Part shown: positions 36,623 to 46,169 of the stretch, in pieces
How the letters are laid out: each line of letters starts with the position of its first letter
Numbering within the stretch: position 1 is the first letter of the stretch
Assembly: GCF_900109465.1 (NCBI RefSeq)
Contig: NZ_FOAZ01000027.1
Coordinates: 1 to 64,000 of the forward strand
Length of the DNA: 64,000 bases
DNA from: Streptacidiphilus jiangxiensis
Lineage (GTDB): Bacteria; Actinomycetota; Actinomycetes; Streptomycetales; Streptomycetaceae
Reading direction: 5' to 3'
Position numbers and translations under genes: made by a program
The notes under the pieces: generated by a model
Databases searched by the model: none
What the model saw: only the letters and a program-made list of their open reading frames with translations
Told to the model about the DNA's origin: nothing

Positions 36623-37603
36623 ATGAGCGGTACCGACAGTGCCGAGAGCGCTACGCGCCTCTCCGCGCACTTCGACGCGACGATCGCGCACGACCAGCGC
36701 ATCGAGCCGCGTGACTGGATGCCGGACGGCTACCGCGCCACGCTGGTGCGCCAGATCGCGCAGCACGCGCACAGCGAGATCATCGGCATGCAGCCGGAGG
36801 GGGAGTGGATCACCAAGGCTCCCTCCCTGCGCCGCAAGGCGATCCTCTTCGCCAAGGTGCAGGACGAGGCGGGCCACGGGCTCTACCTCTACTCCGCCGC
36901 CGAGACCCTCGGCATCGACCGTGACGAACTGACCGAGCGCCTTCTCCAGGGCCGGCAGAAGTACTCCTCGATCTTCAACTACCCGACGCTGAGCTTCGCC
37001 GACGTCGGCGTCATCGGGTGGTTCGTCGACGGCGCCGCGATCTGCAACCAGGTCCCGCTGTGCCGGTCCAGCTACGGGCCCTACGCCCGGGCGATGGTGC
37101 GGGTCTGCAAGGAGGAGTCCTTCCACCAGCGCCAGGGCTTCGAGTTGCTGCTGACGATGATGCGCGGCACCGAGGCCCAGCGTGCGCAGGTGCAGGACGC
37201 GGTGGACCGCTGGTGGTGGCCGTCGCTGATGATGTTCGGGCCGCCGGACGACGACTCGCCCAACAGCGCGCAGTCCATGGCCTGGAAGATCAAGCGCCAC
37301 AGCAACGACGAACTGCGCCGGCGCTTCGTCGACATGACCGTGCCCCAGGCCGAGTTCCTCGGCGTCACGCTGCCCGACCCGGAGCTGCGCTGGAACGAGG
37401 AGCGCGGTACCCACGACTTCGGCACCCCCGACTACGCCGAGCTGATGCGGGTCATCAAGGGCGACGGTCCGTGCAACGCGCAGCGGATGGAGCGGCGGAC
37501 CAAGGCGCACGAGGACGGCGCCTGGGTGCGTGAGGCGGCCGCGGCCCACGCGGCCAAGCAGCAGGCGCTGCGTGAGACGACCAAGGAAGGAACGGCGGCA
37601 TGA
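36623..37603 (+). CDS. paaA: 1,2-phenylacetyl-CoA epoxidase, catalytic subunit PaaA
   Basis: 326 residues. Diiron carboxylate oxygenase that epoxidises phenylacetyl-CoA. Ferritin-like helices contain the iron ligands: [32 protein letters not shown] (ExxH), and [15 protein letters not shown] (ExxH). [16 protein letters not shown] near the end is conserved in PaaA. ATG 36623 follows ccggaggg. It is the first gene of paaABCDE, with a four-base overlap to paaB. An upstream in-frame ATG at 36563-36595 lies in the promoter and is rejected. Confidence 0.96.
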   Translation: MSGTDSAESATRLSAHFDATIAHDQRIEPRDWMPDGYRATLVRQIAQHAHSEIIGMQPEGEWITKAPSLRRKAILFAKVQDEAGHGLYLYSAAETLGIDRDELTERLLQGRQKYSSIFNYPTLSFADVGVIGWFVDGAAICNQVPLCRSSYGPYARAMVRVCKEESFHQRQGFELLLTMMRGTEAQRAQVQDAVDRWWWPSLMMFGPPDDDSPNSAQSMAWKIKRHSNDELRRRFVDMTVPQAEFLGVTLPDPELRWNEERGTHDFGTPDYAELMRVIKGDGPCNAQRMERRTKAHEDGAWVREAAAAHAAKQQALRETTKEGTAA

Positions 37604-37884
37604 GCAGCAGTTGGCCCCTGTACGAGGTGTTCGTGCGCGGCAAGCGCGGCCTCAACCACGTGCACGTCGGCTCGCTGCACGCGGCCGACGAGCGGATGGC
37701 GCTGACCAACGCCCGCGACCTGTACACCCGCCGCAACGAGGGCGTCAGCATCTGGGTGGTCCGCTCCGACGCGATCACCGCCTCGACGCCGGACGAGAAG
37801 GACCCGTTCTTCTCCCCGAGCGGCGACAAGGTCTACCGCCACCCGACGTTCTACGCCATCCCCGACGACGTCCCGCACATCTAG
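37600..37884 (+). CDS. paaB: Phenylacetyl-CoA epoxidase subunit PaaB
   Basis: 94 residues, standard for Paa[41 protein letters not shown] and [13 protein letters not shown]. PaaB is required for assembly of the multicomponent epoxygenase with PaaA, PaaC and PaaE. ATG 37600 overlaps the paaA stop (ATGA), so translation is coupled. Confidence 0.95.
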   Translation: MSSSWPLYEVFVRGKRGLNHVHVGSLHAADERMALTNARDLYTRRNEGVSIWVVRSDAITASTPDEKDPFFSPSGDKVYRHPTFYAIPDDVPHI

Positions 37885-37898
37885 GAGCCGGTACTTCC

Positions 37899-38738
37899 AT
37901 GAGCAGCGACGACGACCACGTCTACCTCTCGCTCGCCGAGGGGCACGCTGACGACGCGCGGTGGGCCTTCGGCACCGGTTTCGAGGACCCGCTGCACGGC
38001 GTGGACACGACCCTGCCGCCCGGCGTCGACGCCGGGGCGCTGACCGCGCTGTGCCTGGCGCTCGCCGACGACGCGCTGGTCGCCGCGCAGCGGCTGGCCC
38101 AGTGGATCACGCTGGCCCCCGAGCTGGAGGAGGAGGTCGCGCTCGCCAACATCGGCCTCGACCTGCTCGGCCAGGCCCGCCTGCTCTACGCCCGCGCCGG
38201 CCAGGCGGAGGGTGCCGGGCGGGACGAGGACGCGCTCGCGTACTTCCGCGACCAGGCCGACTTCCGCAACGTCGTCCTGGCCGAGCTGCCGAACGGCGAC
38301 TTCGCGCACTGCGTCGTCAAGCTGCTGCTGCTGTCCAGTTGGCGCCTGGCCGAGCTCACCGGGCTCACCGAGCACCCCGACCCGGTGCTCGCCGCGGTCG
38401 CCCGCAAGGGGGTCAGCGAGCTGACCTACCACCGCGACCACGCCGCGCAGTGGGTCGTCCGGCTGGGCGACGGGACGGAGGAGTCCGCGCGTCGCACGAG
38501 CGCGGCCCTCGCCGAGCTGTGGCCGTACCGCGCGGAGCTGTACGCGGCGGCGCCGCAGACCCGCGACGAGGTCGAGGCCGTCCTTGCCCAGGTCCTCGAC
38601 GCGGCCCACCTCTCCGCCCCGACGGACGCCCCGACCGCGACGGCCTCCGGCCGCTCGGGCGAGCACACGGAACACCTCGCCGAGCTGCTCGCCGAGCTGC
38701 AGAGCGTCGCCCGGGCGGACCCGGAGGCGACGTGGTGA
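37899..38738 (+). CDS. paaC: Phenylacetyl-CoA epoxidase subunit PaaC
   Basis: 279 residues, the structural ferritin-like partner of PaaA. Family motifs: DDALVAAQRLAQWITLAPELEEEVALANIGLDLLGQAR in pieces, FRNVVLAELPNGDFAHCVVKLLLLSSW, and ELTYHRDHAAQWVVRLGDGTEES. It lacks a full diiron ligand set, as known for PaaC, which supports the A2C2 core. ATG 37899 follows taggagcc, 14 bases after paaB. Confidence 0.94.
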   Translation: MSSDDDHVYLSLAEGHADDARWAFGTGFEDPLHGVDTTLPPGVDAGALTALCLALADDALVAAQRLAQWITLAPELEEEVALANIGLDLLGQARLLYARAGQAEGAGRDEDALAYFRDQADFRNVVLAELPNGDFAHCVVKLLLLSSWRLAELTGLTEHPDPVLAAVARKGVSELTYHRDHAAQWVVRLGDGTEESARRTSAALAELWPYRAELYAAAPQTRDEVEAVLAQVLDAAHLSAPTDAPTATASGRSGEHTEHLAELLAELQSVARADPEATW

Positions 38739-39265
38739 ACACCACCCTGGTGGAGGAGTGGTCGCAGGTGGCGGCCACCGCCGCGGCCTCGGCCGTGTGC
38801 GACCCCGAGCTGCCCATGCTGACCCTCGCCGATCTCGGGGTGCTGCGGGAGGTGCGGGTGGACGGCGACGGTGGGGTGACCGCCGTGCTCACCCCCACCT
38901 ACACCGGCTGCCCGGCGCTCGCCGAGATGCGGGCCGACGTCGTCGCCGCGCTGCGCGGCGCCGGGTTCGCCGAGGCGCGGGTCGAGACGCAGCTCAGCCC
39001 CCCGTGGAGCACCGACGACATCACCGCCGAGGGCCGCCGCAAGCTCGCCGAGGCCGGCATCGCGCCGCCCGGCACCGCGCCGCGCCGGGCGGCCGGGCCC
39101 GTGCCGCTGACGCTCGGCCCGACCCACGCGGCCGCCGTCGTCGCGTGCCCGCGCTGCGGCTCCGCGGACACCGAGGAGACCAGTCGTTTCGGCGCCACCG
39201 CCTGCAAGGCGCTGCGCCGCTGTCGCGCCTGCCGCGAACCCTTCGAGCAGGTCAAGGAGATCTAG
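38732..39265 (+). CDS. paaD: Phenylacetyl-CoA epoxidase maturation factor PaaD (SufT-like)
   Basis: 177 residues. DUF59/MIP18 fold at the start (VCDPELPMLTLADLGVLREV, TYTGCPALAEMRADV with the reactive Cys) and a C-terminal zinc-finger-like part (CPRCGSADTEETSRFG, CKALRRCRACREPFEQ). PaaD is thought to act in Fe-S or metal centre maturation for PaaE/PaaA. Two adjacent GTG codons (38732, 38735) both overlap the paaC stop; 38732 has ggagg five bases before. The stop overlaps the paaE start (TAGTG). Confidence 0.93.
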   Translation: MVNTTLVEEWSQVAATAAASAVCDPELPMLTLADLGVLREVRVDGDGGVTAVLTPTYTGCPALAEMRADVVAALRGAGFAEARVETQLSPPWSTDDITAEGRRKLAEAGIAPPGTAPRRAAGPVPLTLGPTHAAAVVACPRCGSADTEETSRFGATACKALRRCRACREPFEQVKEI

Positions 39266-40332
39266 TGCTGCGCACCAGCTTCCATCCGCTGACGGTCGCC
39301 GCCGTGGAGCCGCTGTGCGACGACGCCGCGGCCATCACCTTCGCGGTGCCGGACGAGCTCGCGGAGCGCTACGCCTTCCGGGCCGGACAGTCCCTGACGC
39401 TGCGCCGGGTCGTCGACGGCCGTGACGAGCGCCGCTCGTACTCGCTGTGCGCCCCCCAGGGCGGCCCGCTGCGGATCGGCGTCCGGGAGGTGCCCGGCGG
39501 TCTGTTCTCCTCCTGGCTGGTGCGTGACCTCAGGCCCGGTGACGTCGTGGAGACCCTGCCGCCGCTCGGCTCCTTCGTCCCGGACCTCTCCGCCCCGGCC
39601 CACCACGCCCTGATCGGAGCGGGCTCGGGCATCACGCCGCTGCTCTCCATCGCGGCGACGGCCCTGGCGGACCCCAAGTCGCGGGTGACGCTGCTCTACG
39701 GCAACCGCCGCAGCGACTCCGTCATGTTCGTCGACGAGCTGGCGGACCTGAAGGACCGCTACCCGGACCGTTTCCACCTCGTGCACGTCCTCTCCCGCGA
39801 GCCGCGCGAGAGTGAGCTGCTGAGCTGCCGCCTGGACGCGGAGCACCTGCGGGCGGTCCTGAGCGGACTGGTGGACGTGCCGGACGTCGACCACTGGTGG
39901 CTCTGCGGCCCGCTCGGCATGACGGAGGACGCGCGCGACGTGCTGGCCGCGTTCGAGGTCCCCGCGGAGCGCGTGCACCGTGAGCTCTTCTACGCGGAGG
40001 ACGAGGAGCCGCCGGCGCCGGTCACGCACACCGAGGCCGGGGTCGACGGCCCCAGCGCCACGGTCGAACTGACCCTCGACGGCCGGGTCACCACCCTCGC
40101 CATGCCGCTCACCGGCACCACCGTCCTCGACGCGGCCCAGCGCGTCCGCCCCGACCTCCCGTTCGCCTGCAAGGGCGGCGTCTGCGGCACCTGCCGCGCC
40201 CTGCTGTGCGAGGGCGAGGTCCGGATGCGCCGCAACTTCGCCCTGGAGGACTCGGAGTTGGCGGCGGGCTACGTCCTGGCGTGCCAGGCTGAGCCCGTGG
40301 GGGAGCGGGTCGTTCTCGACTTCGACTCCTGA
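39265..40332 (+). CDS. paaE: Phenylacetyl-CoA epoxidase reductase PaaE
   Basis: 355 residues. FAD-binding ferredoxin reductase domain (RAGQSLTLRRVVDGRDERRSYSLC in pieces; GAGSGITPLLSIAATAL for NAD(P)), followed by a plant-type [2Fe-2S] ferredoxin domain (CKGGVCGTCRALLCEGEVRM, CQAEP). It passes electrons from NAD(P)H to PaaA. Start GTG 39265 overlaps the paaD stop. Later steps of the pathway (paaG, paaZ, paaK) are not in the window. Confidence 0.95.
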   Translation: MLRTSFHPLTVAAVEPLCDDAAAITFAVPDELAERYAFRAGQSLTLRRVVDGRDERRSYSLCAPQGGPLRIGVREVPGGLFSSWLVRDLRPGDVVETLPPLGSFVPDLSAPAHHALIGAGSGITPLLSIAATALADPKSRVTLLYGNRRSDSVMFVDELADLKDRYPDRFHLVHVLSREPRESELLSCRLDAEHLRAVLSGLVDVPDVDHWWLCGPLGMTEDARDVLAAFEVPAERVHRELFYAEDEEPPAPVTHTEAGVDGPSATVELTLDGRVTTLAMPLTGTTVLDAAQRVRPDLPFACKGGVCGTCRALLCEGEVRMRRNFALEDSELAAGYVLACQAEPVGERVVLDFDS

Positions 40333-40667
40333 GGCTGCGGGAGCGGTCGAAGGCGGAGTGCGGCTTCGCCTTCCCCTCCGACTACCAGGAGTTCGTGAAC
40401 TGCCACGGCGGGGGCGAGATTCTGGTCGGGGAGGATCGGTCGTTCGCGGCGTTCGTGGACCAGTCGGCCTCGGGGCTCCCCCTGGGGCATGAGGTGAACT
40501 GCTGGGACGGCCCCGCCTACCCGGACCTTCCGGCGCCGGGCGGCCTGGCCGACTCCGCACCGCGCTGGACCATGGAGTCCGACTGGCTGCGTCGCGGACT
40601 GGGCGTCCAGGCCGGACCGGCTGGGGCGTATGGACGCGGAGAGCCCGCTCACCGTGCGTCGACCTGA
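40329..40667 (+). pseudogene. SMI1/KNR4-like remnant
   Basis: The frame overlapping the paaE end reads GFAFPSDYQEFVNCHGGGEI, then LVGEDRSFAAFVDQSASGLP and CWDGPAYPDLPAPGG. The segment PSDYQEFVNCHGGGEI has the SMI1/KNR4 family pattern, seen often in toxin-immunity proteins. The usual N-terminus and the rest of the domain are missing; only a CTG or an internal GTG (40395) could start it, and the tail is out of character. It is best read as a gene fragment, possibly an old immunity gene. Confidence 0.45.
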
Positions 40668-40688
40668 CGGTGAGCGGTGAGCGGGCTC
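40641..40688. terminator. Bidirectional terminator after paaE
   Basis: gagcccgctcaccg (40641-40654) pairs exactly with cggtgagcgggctc (40675-40688); an inner alternative stem caccgt/acggtg shortens the loop. It lies between the convergent paa operon and the DUF5302-like gene, six bases before the latter's stop. Confidence 0.82.
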
Positions 40689-40694
40689 GCGGCG

Positions 40695-40922
40695 TCAGCC
40701 GCTCTTGCGGCGGAAGTTCTTCTGGCCGCCCGACTTGGCGTGGGTGCCGTGGATCTTGGACGGGTCGCCGCCACGGGAGCTGCCCGCCTCGGCCTGAGGT
40801 CCGCGCTTGCGGGCCAGGGCCTCGCGGAACTTCCGCTTGACGTCGTCCTCGGGGCCGGTGTGCTCGGCGTCGACCGGGCCCTGGCCGGTGGTGTTTTCGG
40901 GGGTCTCGGCGGGGTCCGACAT
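40695..40922 (-). CDS. DUF5302-like small protein
   Basis: 75 residues: MSDPAETPENTTGQGPVDAE, DVKRKFREALARKRGPQAEA and GSSRGGDPSKIHGTHAKSGGQ plus KNFRRKSG. The end is strongly basic, as in the actinobacterial DUF5302 family. Function unknown; a nucleic-acid-binding role is possible. ATG 40922 is used; an in-frame ATG at 40934 is an alternative. Confidence 0.78.
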   Translation of the reverse strand: MSDPAETPENTTGQGPVDAEHTGPEDDVKRKFREALARKRGPQAEAGSSRGGDPSKIHGTHAKSGGQKNFRRKSG

Positions 40923-40984
40923 GGGTGCCTCCATCGGGGAAGAGCTGCAGCGGACAGTCTGTCATGGCACGACACCGGCCGCGA

Positions 40985-41473
40985 TCAGCACTCCTGTGCG
41001 GCGCCCGCCCCGTTCGCCGTGTCCAGGCGGTCCGTCAGGCGGGCCAGCAGGCCGCGCAGTTGCCGCATCTCGTCGAGATCGAACCCGGTCCGTGCGGCGA
41101 CCTCGGCCGGGACGCGGGTGGCCTGCTCCCGCAGGGCCGCGCCCGCCGCAGTCGTGCTGATCAGGACGGAGCGCTCGTCCAGGGGGCTGCGTTCACGGAT
41201 CACCAGGCCCGCCGTCTCCAGTCGCTTGAGCAGCGGCGAGAGCGTGCCGGAGTCGAGACGGAGCAGCTCGCCGAGGCGCTTGACGCTGAGTTCGTCGTGC
41301 TCCCAGAGGGCCAACATGGCCAGGTACTGGGGGTAGGTGAGCCCCAGGTCCTTGAGCGCGTCGCGGTAGAGCGCGCCGAAGGCACGCGTCGCGTTGTGCA
41401 GGGCGAAGCAGACCTGGTGCTCGAGGCGGAGCAGGTCCCCGGCGTTCGTCCCGGTCGTCGGCGTCTCGGTCAT
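40985..41473 (-). CDS. ohrR: OhrR, organic-peroxide-sensing MarR regulator
   Basis: 162 residues of MarR type. [21 protein letters not shown] carries the reactive N-terminal cysteine that defines Ohr[21 protein letters not shown], the recognition helix [14 protein letters not shown] and the wing [11 protein letters not shown] follow. OhrR represses ohr until organic peroxide oxidises its cysteine. It is divergent from ohr with 104 bases between, in which an AT-rich palindrome lies. Confidence 0.92.
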   Translation of the reverse strand: MTETPTTGTNAGDLLRLEHQVCFALHNATRAFGALYRDALKDLGLTYPQYLAMLALWEHDELSVKRLGELLRLDSGTLSPLLKRLETAGLVIRERSPLDERSVLISTTAAGAALREQATRVPAEVAARTGFDLDEMRQLRGLLARLTDRLDTANGAGAAQEC

Positions 41474-41501
41474 GGAGTCCAGTGTACTAGTGAGTTGTGC
41501 G

Positions 41502-41512
41502 CAATTGAATTG
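41502..41512. promoter_or_regulatory. OhrR operator candidate
   Basis: CAATT-g-AATTG is a perfect palindrome inside a wider AT-rich stretch (about 41490-41520), in the middle of the ohrR-ohr intergenic region. It agrees with the CAATT-containing operators of OhrR in other bacteria and stands out in this GC-rich DNA. Confidence 0.7.
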
Positions 41513-41577
41513 TGTGCTCTTATATTGCTCGAAGCTTGAACCGGAACTGCTCCACGGACGAGACGAGGGACCGCCCC

Positions 41578-41991
<414 letters not shown>

Positions 41992-42030
41992 TCGTCGCAC
42001 GGTCGGGCGCGGGACGTGCGCATGTAGGGT

Positions 42031-42053
42031 GGGGCCCGCAGTCTGCGGGCCCC
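42031..42053. terminator. GC hairpin between ohr and lgt
   Basis: ggggcccgcag (42031-42041) and ctgcgggcccc (42043-42053) form a nearly perfect palindrome. It lies 40 bases after ohr, so it may be the ohr terminator. A TAGGGT hexamer sits directly before it (42025-42030), so it could also lie at the 5' end of the lgt transcript as a leader hairpin. Confidence 0.6.
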
Positions 42054-42103
42054 ACGCGCGTGCGCACGGGTGCTTCGCACCGGTCTCGAGGGAAACGGCC
42101 CCG

Positions 42104-43129
42104 ATGGAACTCGCGTACATCCCCAGCCCTTCGCAGGGCGTCTGGCACCTGGGCCCTGTGCCGATCCGCGCGTACGCGCTGTGCATCCTGGCGGGCATCG
42201 CCGCCGCGATCTGGCTGACCCGCAAGCGCTGGATCAAGCTCGGCGGCAATCCGGAGGACGTCTTCGACGTCGCCCTGTGGGCCGTTCCGTTCGGGATCGT
42301 CGGCGGCCGGCTGTACCACGTGATCACCGACCCGGAGCTGTACTTCAAGGCCGGCGAGCAGCCGATCCGGGCCCTCTACATCTGGGACGGCGGCCTCGGC
42401 ATCTGGGGCGCCGTCGCGCTCGGCGCCGTCGGCGCGTGGATCGGCTGCCGCCGCAAGGGCATCCCGCTCAGCGGCTTCGCCGACGCGCTGGCCCCCGGCC
42501 TGATCCTCGCGCAGGCGATCGGCCGCTGGGGCAACTGGTTCAACCAGGAGCTCTACGGCAACCCGACCACGCTGCCGTGGGGCCTGAAGATCGACAAGAT
42601 CAACGCCGACGGGACCTCCGTGCACGGCGTCTTCCAGCCCACCTTCCTCTACGAGTGCCTGTGGGACCTGGCCATCGTCGGCCTGCTGCTCTACGCCGAC
42701 CGGCGCTGGAAGATGCACAACGGGCGTCTCTTCGCCCTCTACGTGGCCGGCTACACCCTCGGCCGCTTCTGGGTCGAGGCGCTGCGCAGCGACCACGCCA
42801 ACCGCTTCCTGGGCCTGCGCCTGAACGACTGGACCGCGCTGCTGCTCTTCGCGGCGTCGGTGATCTTCCTGATCGCGACGCGCAACAAGCCCGTTCCGGA
42901 GAACCCGATCGGCGCCTCCCGGATCGCCCCGCCCGCAGTCGATCCGTCGCAGGCCGATCCGTCGCAGGCCGAGCCGTCGGGTGCGCCGGAGGACGCGGAC
43001 GAGGACGCGGCCGGCGACACGGCCGCCGACGCGGCGGAGCCGGAGACGTCGACGGAGCCGGACGGCGCGGAGGACGACGACAACAACACCAACGGATCCG
43101 CCGGAGCGGGCCCCAAGCAGCACGCCTGA
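42104..43129 (+). CDS. lgt: Prolipoprotein diacylglyceryl transferase
   Basis: 341 residues, about seven membrane helices. It transfers diacylglyceryl from phosphatidylglycerol to the lipobox cysteine of prelipoproteins. The Lgt signature [13 protein letters not shown] is intact, with [10 protein letters not shown] and [17 protein letters not shown]-terminal tail of about 70 residues is acidic and repetitive ([24 protein letters not shown]), typical of actinobacterial Lgt. ATG 42104 gives [20 protein letters not shown]. Stands in its own transcription unit or with the following transporter. Confidence 0.95.
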   Translation: MELAYIPSPSQGVWHLGPVPIRAYALCILAGIAAAIWLTRKRWIKLGGNPEDVFDVALWAVPFGIVGGRLYHVITDPELYFKAGEQPIRALYIWDGGLGIWGAVALGAVGAWIGCRRKGIPLSGFADALAPGLILAQAIGRWGNWFNQELYGNPTTLPWGLKIDKINADGTSVHGVFQPTFLYECLWDLAIVGLLLYADRRWKMHNGRLFALYVAGYTLGRFWVEALRSDHANRFLGLRLNDWTALLLFAASVIFLIATRNKPVPENPIGASRIAPPAVDPSQADPSQAEPSGAPEDADEDAAGDTAADAAEPETSTEPDGAEDDDNNTNGSAGAGPKQHA

Positions 43130-43215
43130 CGCACGGCACCTTGCGGACGCGCCGGTTCCGGCGCTCCGCTGGGTAGCATGCCCACAGGGAGTCGGGGCGA
43201 AGCTGTGGGAGCGAC

Positions 43216-44331
43216 GTGTCTGTGACAGCGGTGCTGTCGGTGGTGTTCGCGGTCTGCGCCGCGTTCAGCAACGCGCTGGGTACCGTGCTGCAGCGGCGGG
43301 CCGCGCTGATCGTGCCCCGGTCGCAGGGATTCCGGCTCGGTCTGATGTGGGACCTGCTGCGCACGCCGGTCTGGCTCTTCGGGATACTCGGCGTCGTCTT
43401 CGCCGCCCTCTTCCAGGGCCTCGCCCTGGCGACGGGGCCGCTGGCCGTGGTGCAGCCGATCTTCGTGCTGGAGCTGCCGGCCGCGCTGCTGATCGGCGGG
43501 ATCGTGTTCCGGCGCCGGATGCCGACGCTCGCCTGGGTCTGGGTCGCCTGCCTGGTGGGCGGACTCGGGCTGGCGCTCGCCGCGGCCGCCCCGAGCGGCG
43601 GATCGCAGCAGCCCGCCGTCGGGCTGTGGCTGCTGGCCCTGACCAGCTGCGGCGGCGCCATGATCGTGCTCTGCCTGGCCGCGCTGCGCCGTCCGGTGGG
43701 CCGCGCCCGCGCCGTCTGCCTCGGCCTGGCCGCGGCCATCGGCTACGCGCTCACGGCGGCGCTGATGAAGTCCGCCACCGACACCCTGAACCGCGAGGGC
43801 ATCGCCGCGTTCTTCGGCGCCTGGCAGACCTACGGCTTCGCGGCCGTCGGAGTCTGCGCGCTGTTCCTGCTGGAGAACGCGATGCAGGCCGGACCGCTGG
43901 TCGCCTCCCAGCCCGCGCTGACCCTCGGTGACGCCCTGGTCAGCCTGTCGCTCGGAGTGACCCTCTACAACGAGTCGGTCCGGGTCGGCTGGTGGCTGAT
44001 CCCCGAGATCATCGGCGTACTGCTGGTCGCGCTCGGTGCCATCGGGCTCTCCCGACTGCAGATGCAGCCGCAGGAGGGCGAGGCGCAGGCGCGGCCGGGC
44101 CCGGGGGCGGGCGCCGACCCGTCGACGGACCCGTCCGGGGACCACGGCCCTGACGCGGACCGGTCCCGTTCCGTTGACGACGACCCCGACGCGGACGGCC
44201 TCGACGCGGACGATTCCGACGCCGACCTGGCCGGCGGCGACGACGCAGGTGACGACCGCCGCGTCGGCGGGCTCGGCTCGAGCGCGCGCTCCGGTCGGCC
44301 CTCGGTGCCCAACGGGCCGCCGAACGGCTGA
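43216..44331 (+). CDS. DMT-superfamily transporter-like membrane protein
   Basis: 371 residues with about nine or ten membrane helices in the first 290, in the EamA/DMT pattern (FAVCAAFSNALGTVLQRRAAL, LALATGPLAVVQPIFVLELPAALLIGG in pieces, and NAMQAGPLVASQPALTLGDAL). The QPIF and SQPAL segments resemble the nicotinamide-riboside-like or magnesium NIPA subgroup. The last ~75 residues are an Asp-rich tail (DDDPDADGLDADDSDADLAGGDD). GTG 43216 has ggga; TAGCAT at 43174-43179 is a possible -10. Substrate unknown. Confidence 0.8.
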   Translation: MSVTAVLSVVFAVCAAFSNALGTVLQRRAALIVPRSQGFRLGLMWDLLRTPVWLFGILGVVFAALFQGLALATGPLAVVQPIFVLELPAALLIGGIVFRRRMPTLAWVWVACLVGGLGLALAAAAPSGGSQQPAVGLWLLALTSCGGAMIVLCLAALRRPVGRARAVCLGLAAAIGYALTAALMKSATDTLNREGIAAFFGAWQTYGFAAVGVCALFLLENAMQAGPLVASQPALTLGDALVSLSLGVTLYNESVRVGWWLIPEIIGVLLVALGAIGLSRLQMQPQEGEAQARPGPGAGADPSTDPSGDHGPDADRSRSVDDDPDADGLDADDSDADLAGGDDAGDDRRVGGLGSSARSGRPSVPNGPPNG

Positions 44332-44455
44332 CCACCGCCGCGTCGCGTGGCGGACCCGTGGGGGCCGCGTAGCCTCGCCCCGGGTGGGGAACAGGGCAGG
44401 ACGTCATGGCCGGGCACGGCCGGTACGACGGGCGGGGGCAGGAGCGAGCCGTCCG

Positions 44456-45589
44456 TCACCCGGCGTGGGCTCGAGCGGGGAGGTCCGCGCCGAGGAGGGC
44501 TGAGCTCCGGGGCCCGCCGCGCAGGTGGCGGTCGACGGCCACTGCGGCGGCGCGGCCCGCTCGGTTGGCGCCGATCGTGCTGGCCGAGGGCCCGTAGCCG
44601 ACGAGGTGGACCCGCGGATCACGGGCCGCCTGCGTGCCGTCCATCCGGATGCCGCCGCCCGGCTCGCGCAGCCCGAGCGGCGCCAGATGCCCGACGGCCG
44701 CGCGGAACCCCGTGGCCCAGACGATGGCGTCGACCGCCTCCTCGTGCCCGTCGGCCCAGACCACGCCGGTCTCGGTGATCCGCTCGAACAGCGGCAGCCG
44801 GTGCAGCGCGTCCAGCTCCCGCGCTCGCAGCAGCGCGGGGGAGGGCGGCAGCCCCGTCACCGAGACGACACTCGCGGGCGGCAGCCCCGCGCGGACCCGC
44901 TCCGCGACCATGGCCACGGCGGCCCGCCCGAGCTCCTCCGGCACGAAGCGCTCCTCGCGGAAGACGGGTGGCCGACGGGTCACCCACAGCGTCCGCGCCA
45001 CGGCCGCGGTCTCCGCGAGGATCTGGATCGCCGACGCCCCGCCGCCGACGACCAGCACCGTGCCGCCGCGGAACTCCTCCGGGCCCTGGTAGGCGGAGCT
45101 GTGCAGCATCCGGCCGCGGAACCGCTCCATGCCCGGGTAGCGCGGCAGGAACGGGCGGGTCCACGTCCCGGTGGCGTTGATGATCGCGCGGGAGGAGAAG
45201 GACCCGTGGTCGGTCTCGGTCAGCAGCAGGGACTGCGGGTCCGCGGAGAGCGCGCGCACGGAGGTGACGGTGACCGGCCGGACGACGGGCAGCTCGTGGT
45301 CGCGCTCGTACGCCGCGAAGTACTGCGGCAGCACGTCCCTGGCGGGCAGTTGCGGCGCGAGCGGCGGCAGCGGGGCGTCCGGCAGTTCGTGGAAGCCGTG
45401 CACCATGGCCATGGTGAGCGTCGGCGGACGGTGCTGCCAGGCGCCTCCCGGCGCGTCGTCGGCGTCCAGGACGACGAAGTCGTCGAAGGGCCGCAGGCCA
45501 CGCCGCCGCAGGTGGTAGGCGGCCGACAGGCCCGCCTGGCCGGCGCCGATGACCACGACTTCGAGATTGGTTGCGCTCTCAACAGTCAC
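44456..45589 (-). CDS. Flavin-dependent monooxygenase-like oxidoreductase
   Basis: 377 residues. FAD-binding GAGQAGLSAAYHLRRRG at the N-terminus, an NADPH site VVGGGASAIQILAET (about 175-190), and IVWATGFRAAVGHL near the end make the FMO/Baeyer-Villiger-like topology. Members oxidise heteroatoms or ketones, or act as thioredoxin-reductase-like enzymes; the substrate is unknown. The start MTVESATNLEVVVIGAGQ is close to the FAD motif. No ligand-specific neighbours. Confidence 0.85.
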   Translation of the reverse strand: MTVESATNLEVVVIGAGQAGLSAAYHLRRRGLRPFDDFVVLDADDAPGGAWQHRPPTLTMAMVHGFHELPDAPLPPLAPQLPARDVLPQYFAAYERDHELPVVRPVTVTSVRALSADPQSLLLTETDHGSFSSRAIINATGTWTRPFLPRYPGMERFRGRMLHSSAYQGPEEFRGGTVLVVGGGASAIQILAETAAVARTLWVTRRPPVFREERFVPEELGRAAVAMVAERVRAGLPPASVVSVTGLPPSPALLRARELDALHRLPLFERITETGVVWADGHEEAVDAIVWATGFRAAVGHLAPLGLREPGGGIRMDGTQAARDPRVHLVGYGPSASTIGANRAGRAAAVAVDRHLRGGPRSSALLGADLPARAHAG

Positions 45590-45705
45590 GTTGGTGAAAC
45601 ATCGAGTGGGCGGCCGTGCTTCCCGGGCGGGGAGGGGACCTAGGACGGGTGGAGAGGGGTCCTTCGGCGGGCGGGGCGCGGGGCGGTGGCGCCGAGGATG
45701 GCACC

Positions 45706-46035
45706 ATGCGAACGATCACTCGCCGACGGGCCCGCGCATTCCTGACGGTCGCCGTGCTGGGCGCGGCCTTTGCCGCGCTCACCGCCTGCGGCAGCGACCA
45801 GGAGGTCGCCGACCCGCCTCCCACGACTGCGCCGGCCACCGCACCCCCGTCCACGCAGACGCCGGCTGCGCCCCCGCCCGCTGCGCCCACACCGGAGCAG
45901 CCCACCCCGACCTCCCCGCGCGGCGCGGGGGATCGCAGCCGCGACATCGGCCGCGACATCGGCCGCGACGCGGAACAGCGCGGCCGCGAGACGGGCGAAC
46001 AGTGGCGCCAGTACGGCGAGAGCTGGCGCCGATAG
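45706..46035 (+). CDS. Small lipoprotein with Pro-rich and Arg/Glu-rich regions
   Basis: 109 residues. Signal sequence (FLTVAVLGAAFAALTACGS) with lipobox LTAC, so it is lipidated at Cys 26 by Lgt. A Pro/Thr/Ala linker follows (about 35-65), then a helical charged tail with repeats RDIGRDIGRDAEQRGRETGE. No family recognised; a surface anchor or envelope stress role is possible. ATG 45706 has gaggatgg. A shortened palindromic repeat follows directly. Confidence 0.7.
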   Translation: MRTITRRRARAFLTVAVLGAAFAALTACGSDQEVADPPPTTAPATAPPSTQTPAAPPPAAPTPEQPTPTSPRGAGDRSRDIGRDIGRDAEQRGRETGEQWRQYGESWRR

Positions 46036-46037
46036 TC

Positions 46038-46096
46038 GCACTCCCCAGGGGCGGTGACCTGTCGCGCAGTTCCCCGCGCCCCTGCGGGGAGTGCAA
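46038..46096. repeat. Palindromic intergenic element, copy F (shortened)
   Basis: The outer arms gcactccccagggg and cccctgcggggagtgc are kept, as is the right-hand core tgtcgcgcagttccccgcg, but most of the left core and the centre are missing. It looks like an internal deletion product of the full element. It starts three bases after the lipoprotein stop. Confidence 0.75.
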
Positions 46097-46169
46097 CTGG
46101 GCGTGGCGGCTCGGCGCAGCCGTGGAGGGATGAGAGCGTGGGCAAGCGCGACAAACAGGGAGGAATCAT

